This document shows, piece after piece, positions 16,442 through 24,764 of a DNA stretch of 64,000 bases. The position numbers and the translations under genes were made by a program. Each line of letters starts with the position of its first letter. The stretch's first letter is position 1. The DNA lies in NCBI GenBank assembly GCA_023391635.1, contig JAEWAQ010000012.1, positions 1 through 64,000 of the forward strand, written 5' to 3'. The notes below the pieces were generated by a model that saw only the letters and a list, made by a program, of their open reading frames with translations, was not told the origin of the DNA and did not search any database. Origin of the DNA: Bacillota bacterium (lineage in GTDB: Bacteria > Bacillota > Bacilli > Paenibacillales > Paenibacillaceae).

Positions 16442-18340
16442 ATGAGTTATCATGCTGGCGATTACGACGTGATCGTTGTTGGTGCGGGACACGCCGGCGT
16501 TGAAGCCGCGCTCGCAGCCGCGAGGATGGGCTGCGAGACACTGCTGCTCACGATCAATTTGGATATGATTGCGTTCATGCCTTGCAATCCGTCGATCGGC
16601 GGTCCAGCGAAAGGACACGTCGTGCGCGAAATCGATGCGTTGGGCGGAGAGATGGGACGAAACATCGACAAGACGTTTCTGCAGATGAGGATGCTGAATA
16701 CGGGCAAAGGACCTGCCGTTCACGCCTTGCGCGCGCAAGCGGACAAGTTCCTGTACCAGCAAACGATGAAGGAAACGATCGAGAAGCAACCTCGGTTGAC
16801 GCTGCGACAGCACATGGTAGAAGAGTTGATCGTGAAAGACGGCGCCATATGCGGCGTAGTGACGAAGACCGGCGCGGAATACGGCGCCCGGTCTGTCGTC
16901 TTGACGACCGGCACCTATCTGCGCGGCAAAGTCATTGTCGGCGAATTGATGTATGAGAGCGGACCTAACAATCAACAGCCATCCGTCAAGCTGTCGGCTT
17001 CGCTTCGCGGCCTCGGCGTGGAATTGATGCGATTTAAGACTGGAACGCCTCCTCGCGTACACAAGGACACGATCGATTTCGACAAAATGGCCATCCAGCC
17101 CGGGGACGACAAACCGCAATACTTCTCTTATGAGACGGAGTATATGGAGCATGCGGAGCATCAGATTCCATGTTGGCTCACGTATACTTCGGAAGAGACA
17201 CACCAGATACTTCGCGATAACTTACACCGCTCGCCCATGTTTTCCGGCGCGATCGAAGGGACGGGCACGCGCTATTGTCCTTCGATCGAGGACAAGATCG
17301 TCCGGTTCGCGGACAAATCGCAGCATCAGATCTTCCTGGAGCCGGAAGGCCGTCATACGAAGGAATATTACGTGCAGGGGTTATCTTCGAGTATGCCGGA
17401 GGATGTGCAATTAAGAGCTTTGCACTCGATTCCGGGGTTGGAGCGCGCAGAGATGATGCGGACGGGCTATGCGATCGAATACGATGTTGTCGAACCTTCG
17501 CAGCTGTGGCCGACGCTGGAAATCAAGCAAATTCAAAATTTGTTCACTGCAGGACAGATTAACGGCACTTCCGGTTATGAGGAAGCCGCCGGGCAAGGCA
17601 TTATGGCCGGCATTAACGCTGCCCGCAAAGTGAAGAACGAAAACCCTGTCGTCATTGATCGTTCCCAAGGATACATCGGCGTCATGATCGACGATCTGGT
17701 GACGAAGGGAACGCGGGAACCGTATCGCTTGCTCACTTCCCGAGCGGAATATCGCTTGCTGCTTCGGCACGACAACGCGGATTTGCGCCTGACGCCGCTC
17801 GGCCATGAGATTGGACTGATTTCCGACGAAAGATACGAGCGGTTCTCGGATAAGAAGCAGCGGGTCGAAGCGGAAATGGCGCGACTTGCTGAAACGAAAT
17901 TTCGTCCGGGTGAAGATGTGCAAGCGATGCTGACTGCATGCGGAAGCGCGCCCCTGCAGAACACGGTAGACGGGGCGACGCTGCTGCGCAGGCCGGAAGT
18001 CACCTATGGGATGCTGGAACGGTTGTCGCCTGCTCCTGTCGAATTGTCCGGCAGCATGAAGGAACAAGTCGAGATTCAAATTAAATATACCGGCTACATC
18101 GAGAAACAGCTGCAGCAGGTGGAGCGGCTCGGGAAGATGGAGAAGAAGCGGATTCCGGATGACATTGATTACGATATCGTTCGCGGCCTCGCGATCGAAG
18201 CCAAGCAGAAGCTGGCCAAGATTCGACCGTTATCGATCGGTCAAGCTTCGCGGATCAATGGCGTGACGCCTGCGGACTTGTCGATCCTGCTCGTCCATCT
18301 CGAACACTACAATCGCGTAACGGCCGCCAAGCGGGCTTGA
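16442..18340 (+). CDS. mnmG: tRNA uridine-5-carboxymethylaminomethyl modification enzyme MnmG
   Basis: 632 residues. FAD- and NADH-dependent partner of MnmE. The dinucleotide-binding motif VVGAGHAGVEAALAAARMG opens the protein and CNPSIGGPAKGHVVREID follows. The catalytic region GTGTRYCPSIEDKIVRF and the C-terminal helical domain that contacts MnmE are present, and length is normal. GGAGGG sits before the ATG at 16442. It is followed 3 bases later by rsmG. Confidence 0.98.
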   Translation: MSYHAGDYDVIVVGAGHAGVEAALAAARMGCETLLLTINLDMIAFMPCNPSIGGPAKGHVVREIDALGGEMGRNIDKTFLQMRMLNTGKGPAVHALRAQADKFLYQQTMKETIEKQPRLTLRQHMVEELIVKDGAICGVVTKTGAEYGARSVVLTTGTYLRGKVIVGELMYESGPNNQQPSVKLSASLRGLGVELMRFKTGTPPRVHKDTIDFDKMAIQPGDDKPQYFSYETEYMEHAEHQIPCWLTYTSEETHQILRDNLHRSPMFSGAIEGTGTRYCPSIEDKIVRFADKSQHQIFLEPEGRHTKEYYVQGLSSSMPEDVQLRALHSIPGLERAEMMRTGYAIEYDVVEPSQLWPTLEIKQIQNLFTAGQINGTSGYEEAAGQGIMAGINAARKVKNENPVVIDRSQGYIGVMIDDLVTKGTREPYRLLTSRAEYRLLLRHDNADLRLTPLGHEIGLISDERYERFSDKKQRVEAEMARLAETKFRPGEDVQAMLTACGSAPLQNTVDGATLLRRPEVTYGMLERLSPAPVELSGSMKEQVEIQIKYTGYIEKQLQQVERLGKMEKKRIPDDIDYDIVRGLAIEAKQKLAKIRPLSIGQASRINGVTPADLSILLVHLEHYNRVTAAKRA

Positions 18341-18343
18341 CCG

Positions 18344-19090
18344 ATGGATGACACGCAGCGTTTGTTCGTCGATCGACTGACCTCCATTGGAATAACGCTT
18401 GATAATCCGGACGTTCAACTTCGCCAATTCGAGATGTATCACAGGTGGCTTGTCGAGTGGAACGAGAAAATGAATTTGACGGGCATCACCGAGCGCGAGG
18501 CCGTCTATGAGAAGCACTTCTTTGATTCGTTGACGTTGTGTCAAGCGGCGGATCTCCATCAAGCCTCGAATTTGGCGGACATTGGTTCCGGGGCCGGATT
18601 CCCGTCTTTGCCGATCAAGATCGCGTTTCCCCACTTGAAAATCACGATCGTTGATTCATTGGCGAAGCGAATTCGTTTCTTGCAGCAATTGACGGCCGAA
18701 CTCGGGTTGCAGAATGTCGTCTGTCTGCATGGCAGGGCCGAAGAAGTAGGCAGGGATCCTGTTCACCGGGATCAGTACGATATCGTAACAGCCCGCGCAG
18801 TCGCAAGACAAGCGGCGTTGAACGAGTTGTGCTTGCCTTTTGCGCGAACCGGCGGACTGTTCATCGCGATGAAAGGATCGGATGTTGCTGAGGAACTCGA
18901 AGAGAGCCGTTACAGCGCAAGCAAGTTAAATGCCGCGATCCGTGACACGCTTGCGCTGACGCTTCCGGGAGAAGGTTCCGCGAGACATTTGATTGTTTTC
19001 GTCAAGCAGGGATCTACGCCGCAGCCATATCCTCGAAAAGCCGGCATTCCGCTGAAGCAACCGCTAGTTTCGGGCAGCATCCGAATTTGA
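18344..19090 (+). CDS. rsmG: 16S rRNA (guanine527-N7)-methyltransferase RsmG
   Basis: 248 residues. Class I methyltransferase that modifies G527 of 16S rRNA; loss gives low-level streptomycin resistance in several bacteria. The SAM-binding motif is LADIGSGAGFPSLPIKI (about residue 80), preceded by NLTGITEREAVYEKHFFDSL. The start lies 3 bases after the mnmG stop, so the two are co-translated. The parS pair begins 14 bases after the stop. Confidence 0.97.
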   Translation: MDDTQRLFVDRLTSIGITLDNPDVQLRQFEMYHRWLVEWNEKMNLTGITEREAVYEKHFFDSLTLCQAADLHQASNLADIGSGAGFPSLPIKIAFPHLKITIVDSLAKRIRFLQQLTAELGLQNVVCLHGRAEEVGRDPVHRDQYDIVTARAVARQAALNELCLPFARTGGLFIAMKGSDVAEELEESRYSASKLNAAIRDTLALTLPGEGSARHLIVFVKQGSTPQPYPRKAGIPLKQPLVSGSIRI

Positions 19091-19104
19091 TTTTGACTCG
19101 GATA

Positions 19105-19120
19105 TGTTCCACGTGAAACA
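19105..19120 (+). other. parS centromere-like site 1
   Basis: TGTTCCACGTGAAACA, a 16-base parS matching the Bacillus consensus TGTTNCACGTGAAACA. ParB (Spo0J) loads here and spreads as a CTP-dependent clamp. Confidence 0.95.
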
Positions 19121-19140
19121 TAATGGCGCCTGATAAGTTA

Positions 19141-19156
19141 TGTTTCACGTGGAACA
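19141..19156 (+). other. parS centromere-like site 2
   Basis: TGTTTCACGTGGAACA, the exact reverse complement of site 1. Together with flanking bases the two sites form a perfect 20-base inverted repeat (19104-19123 and 19138-19157). Confidence 0.95.
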
Positions 19157-19222
19157 TGAATGTGAAAATTTATTGATTAGCAGGAAATGCGTGTTCCACG
19201 GCGAATTCATAATAGTACAATA

Positions 19223-19328
19223 TTAAGTAGAAATGACTTCGTCGCTTTCTTGGACAGGCGGAAAGCCATTTCTATCGGAGATCGTTCGGAATTGAACAGG
19301 CAAGTGTGAAATTTATATATTCCGAATG
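19223..19328 (-). repeat. Dispersed palindromic repeat, copy E (upstream of noc)
   Basis: AGAAATGAC...GCCATTTCT and ATTCGGAAT-like...ATATTCCGAAT give the same two-stem layout as copy D, with CGACGAAGTCATTTCTACTT on the minus strand matching the family's conserved end. Together with the parS pair it fills the 432-base gap between rsmG and noc. Confidence 0.65.
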
Positions 19329-19522
19329 GTTGATGAAAATGGATCGAACTTGTGCCGCACAGGCGTCGCTGACGCAGCAGGGCGGCGCTTTTTGTCGGAA
19401 TCGACCGCTGTAATGAATCCGGTAATGGAAGAATGCATGCCGATTGAGGACGCAAGTTGATCGGCAAATGCATTTTGGACGAATTTGTTTCTCATTATAC
19501 AGAATGTGGTGATTGGAGACAG

Positions 19523-20338
19523 ATGAAGGAACCATTCTCGCGATTGTTGGGTTTGACGGACCGTAGCCAACAGGAAGAAGTCAAGCAAATTTCGGTGAAG
19601 GAGATCGTGCCGAGCCCTTACCAACCGAGATCCGTGTTTGACGATGACCGAATCGACGAATTGTGTCAGACGATTCGTACGCATGGCGTCATTCAGCCGA
19701 TCGTCGTTCGCGTGCGGAACGGCAAGTTTGAGATCATTGCCGGCGAACGCCGTTGGCGTGCCGTGTCCAAGTTAGGCAAAGATACGATCCCTGCCATTAT
19801 CCGTGAAATTAATGATTCGCAGGCGGCATCCGTTGCTTTGATCGAAAATTTGCAACGAGAAGGGCTGACTGCGCTGGAAGAGGCGATTGCCTACCAGAAG
19901 CTGATAGACTTGCATCAATTGACGCAGGAGAGCTTGGCTCAGCGACTGGGAAAAAGCCAATCGACTATCGCGAACAAGATTCGCTTGCTGCAGCTCGGCG
20001 ACGAAGTGAAGAACGCGTTGTTGGAACGCAAAATCACGGAACGTCACGCGAGGGCTTTGTTGTCGCTTCCTAACGAGGAGATCCAGAATAAGCTGCTCGG
20101 AGAAATCATTGAAAAGGAACTGAACGTGAAGCAGACCGAGATGCGCGTTGCTTTCTACCTGGAGGTGTCCAAGCCGGCTAAGAAGCAACGGATATCGTTC
20201 ACTAAGGACGTCAGGCTGGCGCTGAATACGATTAGGCAGTCTGTGGATATGGTAACGGGTTCGGGCATTCCGATTAAAGCGAGCGAGAAAGATTGCGAAG
20301 ATCATTATGAAATCGTCATCCGCATTCCGAAACGGTAA
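19523..20338 (+). CDS. noc: Nucleoid occlusion protein Noc
   Basis: 271 residues. ParB-family CTPase that binds Noc sites and the membrane and blocks FtsZ assembly over the chromosome. The N-terminal MKEPFSRLLGL is the amphipathic membrane-targeting stretch of Noc. The CTP-binding motif GERRWRAV and the helix-turn-helix AQRLGKSQSTIANKIRLL follow. I start at ATG 19523 by homology; the frame is open 22 codons further. It is a paralogue of parB two genes downstream, and no Noc-binding site is obvious in this window. Confidence 0.92.
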   Translation: MKEPFSRLLGLTDRSQQEEVKQISVKEIVPSPYQPRSVFDDDRIDELCQTIRTHGVIQPIVVRVRNGKFEIIAGERRWRAVSKLGKDTIPAIIREINDSQAASVALIENLQREGLTALEEAIAYQKLIDLHQLTQESLAQRLGKSQSTIANKIRLLQLGDEVKNALLERKITERHARALLSLPNEEIQNKLLGEIIEKELNVKQTEMRVAFYLEVSKPAKKQRISFTKDVRLALNTIRQSVDMVTGSGIPIKASEKDCEDHYEIVIRIPKR

Positions 20339-20380
20339 AATAAGCACGAACCATTTTTCGAAGAAATCGAGGTGAACATG

Positions 20381-21154
20381 TTGTCCAAGATCATTGCGAT
20401 CGCGAATCAGAAGGGCGGCGTCGGGAAGACGACGACGGCGGTCAACCTGGGCGCATGTCTGGCTACGCTGGACCGTAAGGTGCTGATCGTCGACATTGAC
20501 CCGCAAGGAAATACGACGAGCGGCATCGGCATTAACAAAGCGGACGTTAATTACTGCATTTATGATGTGTTGGTCAATGAAGTCCACCCAAAGCAAGCAG
20601 TGGCGGAGACGGGCATTAACAATTTGCAAATTATCCCGGCCACCATCCAATTGGCAGGAGCCGAGATCGAGCTTGTGCCGACGATGTCCCGCGAAGTCCG
20701 GCTGAAGAAGGCACTCTCGCAATTAAAGAGTGAATATGACTATGTATTGATCGATTGTCCGCCTTCTCTCGGCATTTTAACGATCAACTCGCTTACGGCA
20801 GCCGATTCGGTGCTGATTCCGATTCAATGCGAATATTACGCGCTTGAAGGGCTGAGCCAGCTTCTGAATTCGATCCGCCTCGTTCAGAAGCATCTGAATA
20901 CATCGCTTCAGATTGAAGGCGTATTGCTGACGATGTTCGATGCCCGTACGAACCTGGGAATCCAGGTTATTGAAGAAGTGAAGAAGTATTTTCAGCAAAA
21001 GGTGTATCAAACGATAATACCGCGCAATGTTCGTTTGAGCGAAGCGCCTTCTCACGGGCAATCCATTATCACCTACGATCCGAAGTCCAAGGGCGCCGAA
21101 GTTTATCTCGAACTGGCGAAGGAAGTGATTAAATATGAGCAAGCGACTCGGTAA
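20381..21154 (+). CDS. parA: Chromosome-partitioning ATPase ParA (Soj)
   Basis: 257 residues. Deviant Walker ATPase that dimerises on DNA, partners ParB and in Bacillus regulates DnaA. Motifs are the Walker A NQKGGVGKTTTAVNLG, VLIVDIDPQGN and the switch region LIDCPPSLG. The TTG giving MSKIIAIANQKGG has CGAGGTGA 5 bases upstream; the ATG one codon earlier is too close to it. Its 3' end overlaps parB by 20 bases. Confidence 0.95.
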   Translation: MSKIIAIANQKGGVGKTTTAVNLGACLATLDRKVLIVDIDPQGNTTSGIGINKADVNYCIYDVLVNEVHPKQAVAETGINNLQIIPATIQLAGAEIELVPTMSREVRLKKALSQLKSEYDYVLIDCPPSLGILTINSLTAADSVLIPIQCEYYALEGLSQLLNSIRLVQKHLNTSLQIEGVLLTMFDARTNLGIQVIEEVKKYFQQKVYQTIIPRNVRLSEAPSHGQSIITYDPKSKGAEVYLELAKEVIKYEQATR

Positions 21155-21983
21155 AGGCCTGGATGCCTTAATTACATCCCTGGCGATTAAAGAAGACGAT
21201 AAAATCGTAGAAATTCCGTTGTCGCAATTGCGAGCCAATCCGTATCAACCGCGTAAAACATTCGACGAGGCCGCGATCAAGGAGTTGGCGGAATCGATTC
21301 GCGAACACGGCGTTATTCAACCCGTCGTCGTTCGGCAAGCAATCAAAGGATATGAGATCATCGCCGGCGAGCGGAGATTCCGAGCGTCGCAATTGCTTGG
21401 CAATGCGACGATTCCAGCCGTCGTGCGTGCCTATAACGATGAGCAAGTGATGGAGATCGCGCTGATCGAGAACGTACAGCGGGAAGACCTTAACGCGATC
21501 GAAGTCGCGATTGCCTATCAGGCGATTATGAGTCAGTTCACGCTGACACAGGAAGAATTATCTTTAAAGGTAGGAAAGTCACGTTCTCACATTGCCAATT
21601 TCCTGCGTTTGCTTGCATTGCCGGATGAAATCAAGGATCATGTTTCACGTGGAACATTGTCCATGGGACATGCCCGGGCGCTTGCCGGCGTGAAAGATGA
21701 AGCCAAGAGAGCGGAGCTCGCGAAGGCGACGCTGACGAGCGAATGGAGCGTGCGTGAGCTTGAGGAAGCGATCCAACGGCTCGAAGTGAAGGGCAAGCCG
21801 AAGGCGAAGAATAAATCGAAGAAGCGCGATCCTTATATCGATGAGATCGAGCATTCTTTGCGGGAGAAATTCCAGACGACGGTGCGGATCAAAGCGAATA
21901 AAGACAAGGGGAAGATCGAACTCTCCTATTTTAATAAAGGAGATCTGGAAAGATTGCTGGAGCTGCTGAAGGCGTTGGCGTGA
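21135..21983 (+). CDS. parB: Chromosome-partitioning protein ParB (Spo0J)
   Basis: 282 residues. CTP-dependent DNA clamp loaded at parS; it recruits SMC and stimulates ParA. The N-terminal CTPase domain has GERRFRAS and the C-motif region IENVQREDLNAIE. The helix-turn-helix is LSLKVGKSRSHIANFLRLL and a basic C-terminal dimerisation domain follows. It starts MSKRLGKGLDALI. The coding sequence itself contains a parS site, as in Bacillus spo0J. Confidence 0.96.
   Translation: MSKRLGKGLDALITSLAIKEDDKIVEIPLSQLRANPYQPRKTFDEAAIKELAESIREHGVIQPVVVRQAIKGYEIIAGERRFRASQLLGNATIPAVVRAYNDEQVMEIALIENVQREDLNAIEVAIAYQAIMSQFTLTQEELSLKVGKSRSHIANFLRLLALPDEIKDHVSRGTLSMGHARALAGVKDEAKRAELAKATLTSEWSVRELEEAIQRLEVKGKPKAKNKSKKRDPYIDEIEHSLREKFQTTVRIKANKDKGKIELSYFNKGDLERLLELLKALA
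21641..21656 (+). other. parS site 3, inside parB
   Basis: TGTTTCACGTGGAACA, identical to site 2, coding for residues around HVSRGT of ParB. Its position in the parB gene is conserved with Bacillus subtilis. Confidence 0.95.
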
Positions 21984-22087
21984 TCTTTCCGATTGATGCT
22001 AGATTGTCGATTGAACATCTGGATGGCGAGAGCGCAATGAACATTTAAGCGAAGCGCCGAGGCGTCGTGCAAGGAGGGGGATGAAGG

Positions 22088-23266
22088 ATGGATAACGGCA
22101 ATCCGGAACGGCACATAAACTATCTGGACAATGCTGCGACATCGTGGCCGAAGCCGCCTGGAGTAGCAGAAGCCATGATGCGGTGCTTGCAAGAGGATGC
22201 GGCTAATCCGGGAAGAGGCAGCCATGCGATGGCGGTTCGAGCGAGCCGGATCGTATTTGAAGCCCGCAAGCGGCTTGCCAAGTTGTTCCACGTTCATAAC
22301 CCGAATGATATCTCGTTTACGCTAAATACTACACATGCATTGAATATGGCGATACAAGGATGGCTGCAGCCTGGAGACCATGTCGTCGCAAGCTCGCTCG
22401 AACATAATTCGATTCGCCGTCCGTTGGAGGCGCTGAAGCGGCTACGGAATATCCAAGTCGATTACGTGCCGACGAACGAGAAAGGCGAGATTGATCTGAA
22501 TCGCATGGAAGCGGCTTTCCGGACGAACACGCGGCTCGTTGTGATAACGCATAGCTCCAATCTGTTGGGATCGATCGTACCCGTCCGTGAACTCGGGGAG
22601 ATAAGCCGTCGCAAAGGCGCCAAGCTGCTGGTGGATGCTGCGCAAAGCGCAGGCGCGCTGCCGATCGATGTGGAGGAAATGCAGATCGATCTGCTTGCTT
22701 TCCCGGGACATAAAGGGTTGATGGGGCCGCAAGGGACGGGAGGATTGTACATTCATCCTGAGCTTGTGCTCGAACCGCTGATGTTCGGGGGGACAGGCAG
22801 CAGTTCGGAATCTCCGGAACAGCCGTCGGCCAGACCCGATCGTTATGAAGCCGGGACGCCGAATACAGTCGGCATTGCCGGGCTGTCGGCAGGAGTAGCC
22901 TACGTATTGGAACAATCCGTGCATCAGATCCATGAGAAGGAACGGCGATTGACGGACAAGCTGCACGAAGGGTTGCTGCAGGTGCCAGGGATATCGGTGC
23001 TCGGACCGGATCTAGGCCAGCAGCGGACAGCACTCGTCTCATTCGTCATAGAAGGCGTAGATCCGTCCGAGACCGCTTTTATTTTGGATCAGCAATTCGG
23101 CATTGCCGTTCGTTCAGGCTTCCATTGTACGCCGCTTGGGCACGAAACCGCAGGCACGCTGGAGACGGGAGCCGTTCGCGCAAGCCCGGGATATTTCACG
23201 AAGGAATCCGAAATCGAAGCGTTCGTAGAGGCGGTCGAGGAGATAAGCCGGTCTTTCCGGTTATAG
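22088..23266 (+). CDS. Class V aminotransferase-fold PLP enzyme (cysteine desulfurase-like)
   Basis: 392 residues. It begins INYLDNAATSWPKPPGVAEA. The PLP-binding lysine lies in FPGHKGLMGPQGTGGLY and a cysteine in RSGFHCTPLGH occupies the position of the catalytic loop cysteine of group II desulfurases. These features suggest removal of sulfur or selenium from cysteine or selenocysteine; no partner scaffold is adjacent. A DUF3343 gene, a family annotated as a putative Se/S carrier, lies 1.2 kb downstream. AAGGAGGGGGATGAAGG precedes the ATG. A gene of this type after parB is usual in Paenibacillus. Confidence 0.82.
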   Translation: MDNGNPERHINYLDNAATSWPKPPGVAEAMMRCLQEDAANPGRGSHAMAVRASRIVFEARKRLAKLFHVHNPNDISFTLNTTHALNMAIQGWLQPGDHVVASSLEHNSIRRPLEALKRLRNIQVDYVPTNEKGEIDLNRMEAAFRTNTRLVVITHSSNLLGSIVPVRELGEISRRKGAKLLVDAAQSAGALPIDVEEMQIDLLAFPGHKGLMGPQGTGGLYIHPELVLEPLMFGGTGSSSESPEQPSARPDRYEAGTPNTVGIAGLSAGVAYVLEQSVHQIHEKERRLTDKLHEGLLQVPGISVLGPDLGQQRTALVSFVIEGVDPSETAFILDQQFGIAVRSGFHCTPLGHETAGTLETGAVRASPGYFTKESEIEAFVEAVEEISRSFRL

Positions 23267-23313
23267 CTATCGCATGTTAAATGACGGCTTATGCGGGGGA
23301 GTAGAGAACGAAA

Positions 23314-23805
23314 ATGAACGGTTGGAACGATCAGATTGCCATGGCTGTCGCTGCGGGTGAAGGGCTCGTCTTGTTGATTCTGCTGATCTGGATAGCGAAG
23401 CTGTCATCCGATCTGCGCAAGCAGAAGCAAGCTCATGCCAAGCTTGTAGGGGACACGGGTGTACCTCAGCTTGAGGACGTTCTGCAGGCCGTTCACGGCA
23501 AGCTGGATGAGTTGATCCGTCACCAGAAAGATCAGGACGCCGTCCTGTCCACGCAAGATAAACGCCTTTCCGCCTTGAAGGGCAAGATCGGCGTCCATAG
23601 GTTCAATGCATTCTCGGATACGGGCAGCGATTTGAGTTTCTCGATCGCGTTCGTGAACGACGAGCAAGATGGGGTTGTCATTACAGGGATTCACTCCAGA
23701 GAACAAGCGTTCCTGTACGCCAAGCCGATCGACAAGGGACAATCCGCATACATGCTGTCACCGGAAGAGAAGACGGCGATCAATCGGGCATTGCATAAGG
23801 AATAA
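23314..23805 (+). CDS. DUF4446 family protein, single membrane anchor
   Basis: 163 residues. An N-terminal hydrophobic helix (LVLLILLIWIAKL) is followed by a coiled-coil-prone stretch (about 35-85) and a soluble domain with GKIGVHRFNAFSDTGSDLSFSIAF, characteristic of DUF4446. Function is unknown. It lies in the conserved block after parB. Its 3' end overlaps that of the convergent yyaC by 26 bases. Confidence 0.8.
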   Translation: MNGWNDQIAMAVAAGEGLVLLILLIWIAKLSSDLRKQKQAHAKLVGDTGVPQLEDVLQAVHGKLDELIRHQKDQDAVLSTQDKRLSALKGKIGVHRFNAFSDTGSDLSFSIAFVNDEQDGVVITGIHSREQAFLYAKPIDKGQSAYMLSPEEKTAINRALHKE

Positions 23806-24397
23806 GGCCGCCGCGAGCATGTTCGATGGCTCTCTGCAAGCTGAGCGAGATCATGTCGGCCATCTTCATGACCAAGTTCAGTCTCGTGTTCTGCAAGACG
23901 AAGTACTCCATGAAGCCGCCTACGTTCACGATGCCCGTCATGTGAATGTCACCGACAGGCGGCAATTCCTTGTTAACGCCTGCTCCGGGTCGTACGGGGC
24001 CTGCCCCGAGCTGAATGCAGCCGACGCTCGACACTTGGCCCAGGCAAGCATCGACTGCGATGACGAACGGATCGTGGGAAGACCGCTTGATTTTATGAAG
24101 GGTATCGCTTAAGTTCATCGCATGGACAGGTTCGTCCAATGTTCCGTACAGATCGAAGTGCGGACTTGCTTCCCGGAAGAGCGAAGTGCCGACTAGCGGT
24201 CCTAGGGAATCACCCGTGGAACGGTCGGTTCCGACACATACGACAACGATACGGCGATCATGCCCGACGGGCTCCAGGAATCTTCCCAAATGGTGCGATA
24301 ATCGCTGCACAACGGCGGGATCGTTATAAGGTAGTTTCAAAGATAGCGCCGCCGGTTCCGCCGCCTGGCGCTGCCGTTTGTCCCAAAAACCGCTCAT
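23780..24397 (-). CDS. yyaC: Spore protease YyaC
   Basis: 205 residues, with VVCVGTDRSTGDSLGPLVG and the DACLGQ motif resembling the germination protease/hydrogenase-maturation fold. YyaC-family proteins are conserved in endospore formers and located near the origin, but their substrate is not established. It is one of the few genes here transcribed against replication. The 3' end overlaps the DUF4446 gene tail to tail. Confidence 0.87.
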   Translation of the reverse strand: MSGFWDKRQRQAAEPAALSLKLPYNDPAVVQRLSHHLGRFLEPVGHDRRIVVVCVGTDRSTGDSLGPLVGTSLFREASPHFDLYGTLDEPVHAMNLSDTLHKIKRSSHDPFVIAVDACLGQVSSVGCIQLGAGPVRPGAGVNKELPPVGDIHMTGIVNVGGFMEYFVLQNTRLNLVMKMADMISLSLQRAIEHARGGLIPYAMPD

Positions 24398-24483
24398 TCG
24401 TCCGTTTCGCCTCCTCTCAACGCTGTTACTAGTATATGGACGGGACGGAGCATTTATACTCGCGGGTGGAAGGAGAATGGAGC

Positions 24484-24735
24484 ATGCCGCCTCTACTAAT
24501 CGCTTTTGATTCCACGCAGCAGGCGCTGCGGGCTGAGATGCTGCTGGAATATGCCGATATTGAGATTGATATTCGGCCGACGCCCAAGGAAATTACGGCA
24601 GGCTGCGCGCTATCCATCGAATTCCCTTCCGACAGCTTGCAGACCGTTCGGGACGTGATCGTCCAGGAGAAAGTCGAGATTCGCGGTTTGTTTCGAAGGA
24701 GCGAAGAAGGGTACGTAGAAATTGAGGTTCAATGA
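24484..24735 (+). CDS. DUF3343 protein (putative Se/S carrier-like)
   Basis: 83 residues: MPPLLIAFDSTQQALRAEML, then IDIRPTPKEITAGCALSIEF with a single cysteine followed by an alternating hydrophobic strand. DUF3343 proteins are small, carry this conserved cysteine and have been described as possible sulfur/selenium carriers, partly from co-occurrence with a class V aminotransferase such as the one at 22088. The ATG at 24484 has AAGGAG 8 bases upstream; an in-frame ATG at 24436 is less likely. Confidence 0.75.
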   Translation: MPPLLIAFDSTQQALRAEMLLEYADIEIDIRPTPKEITAGCALSIEFPSDSLQTVRDVIVQEKVEIRGLFRRSEEGYVEIEVQ

Positions 24736-24764
24736 CGACATGGGCAAAAAAGGGGACCTGACCG

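Noticed and set aside
16379..16444. 21-codon frame with a GGAGGTG-like site inside repeat copy D
   Set aside because: The site belongs to the palindromic repeat, and the frame ends in the mnmG start region; most likely chance.
19189..19206. Fourth parS-like sequence (TGTTCCACGGCGAATT)
   Set aside because: Only the left half-site matches; the right half lacks the GAAACA bases needed for ParB.
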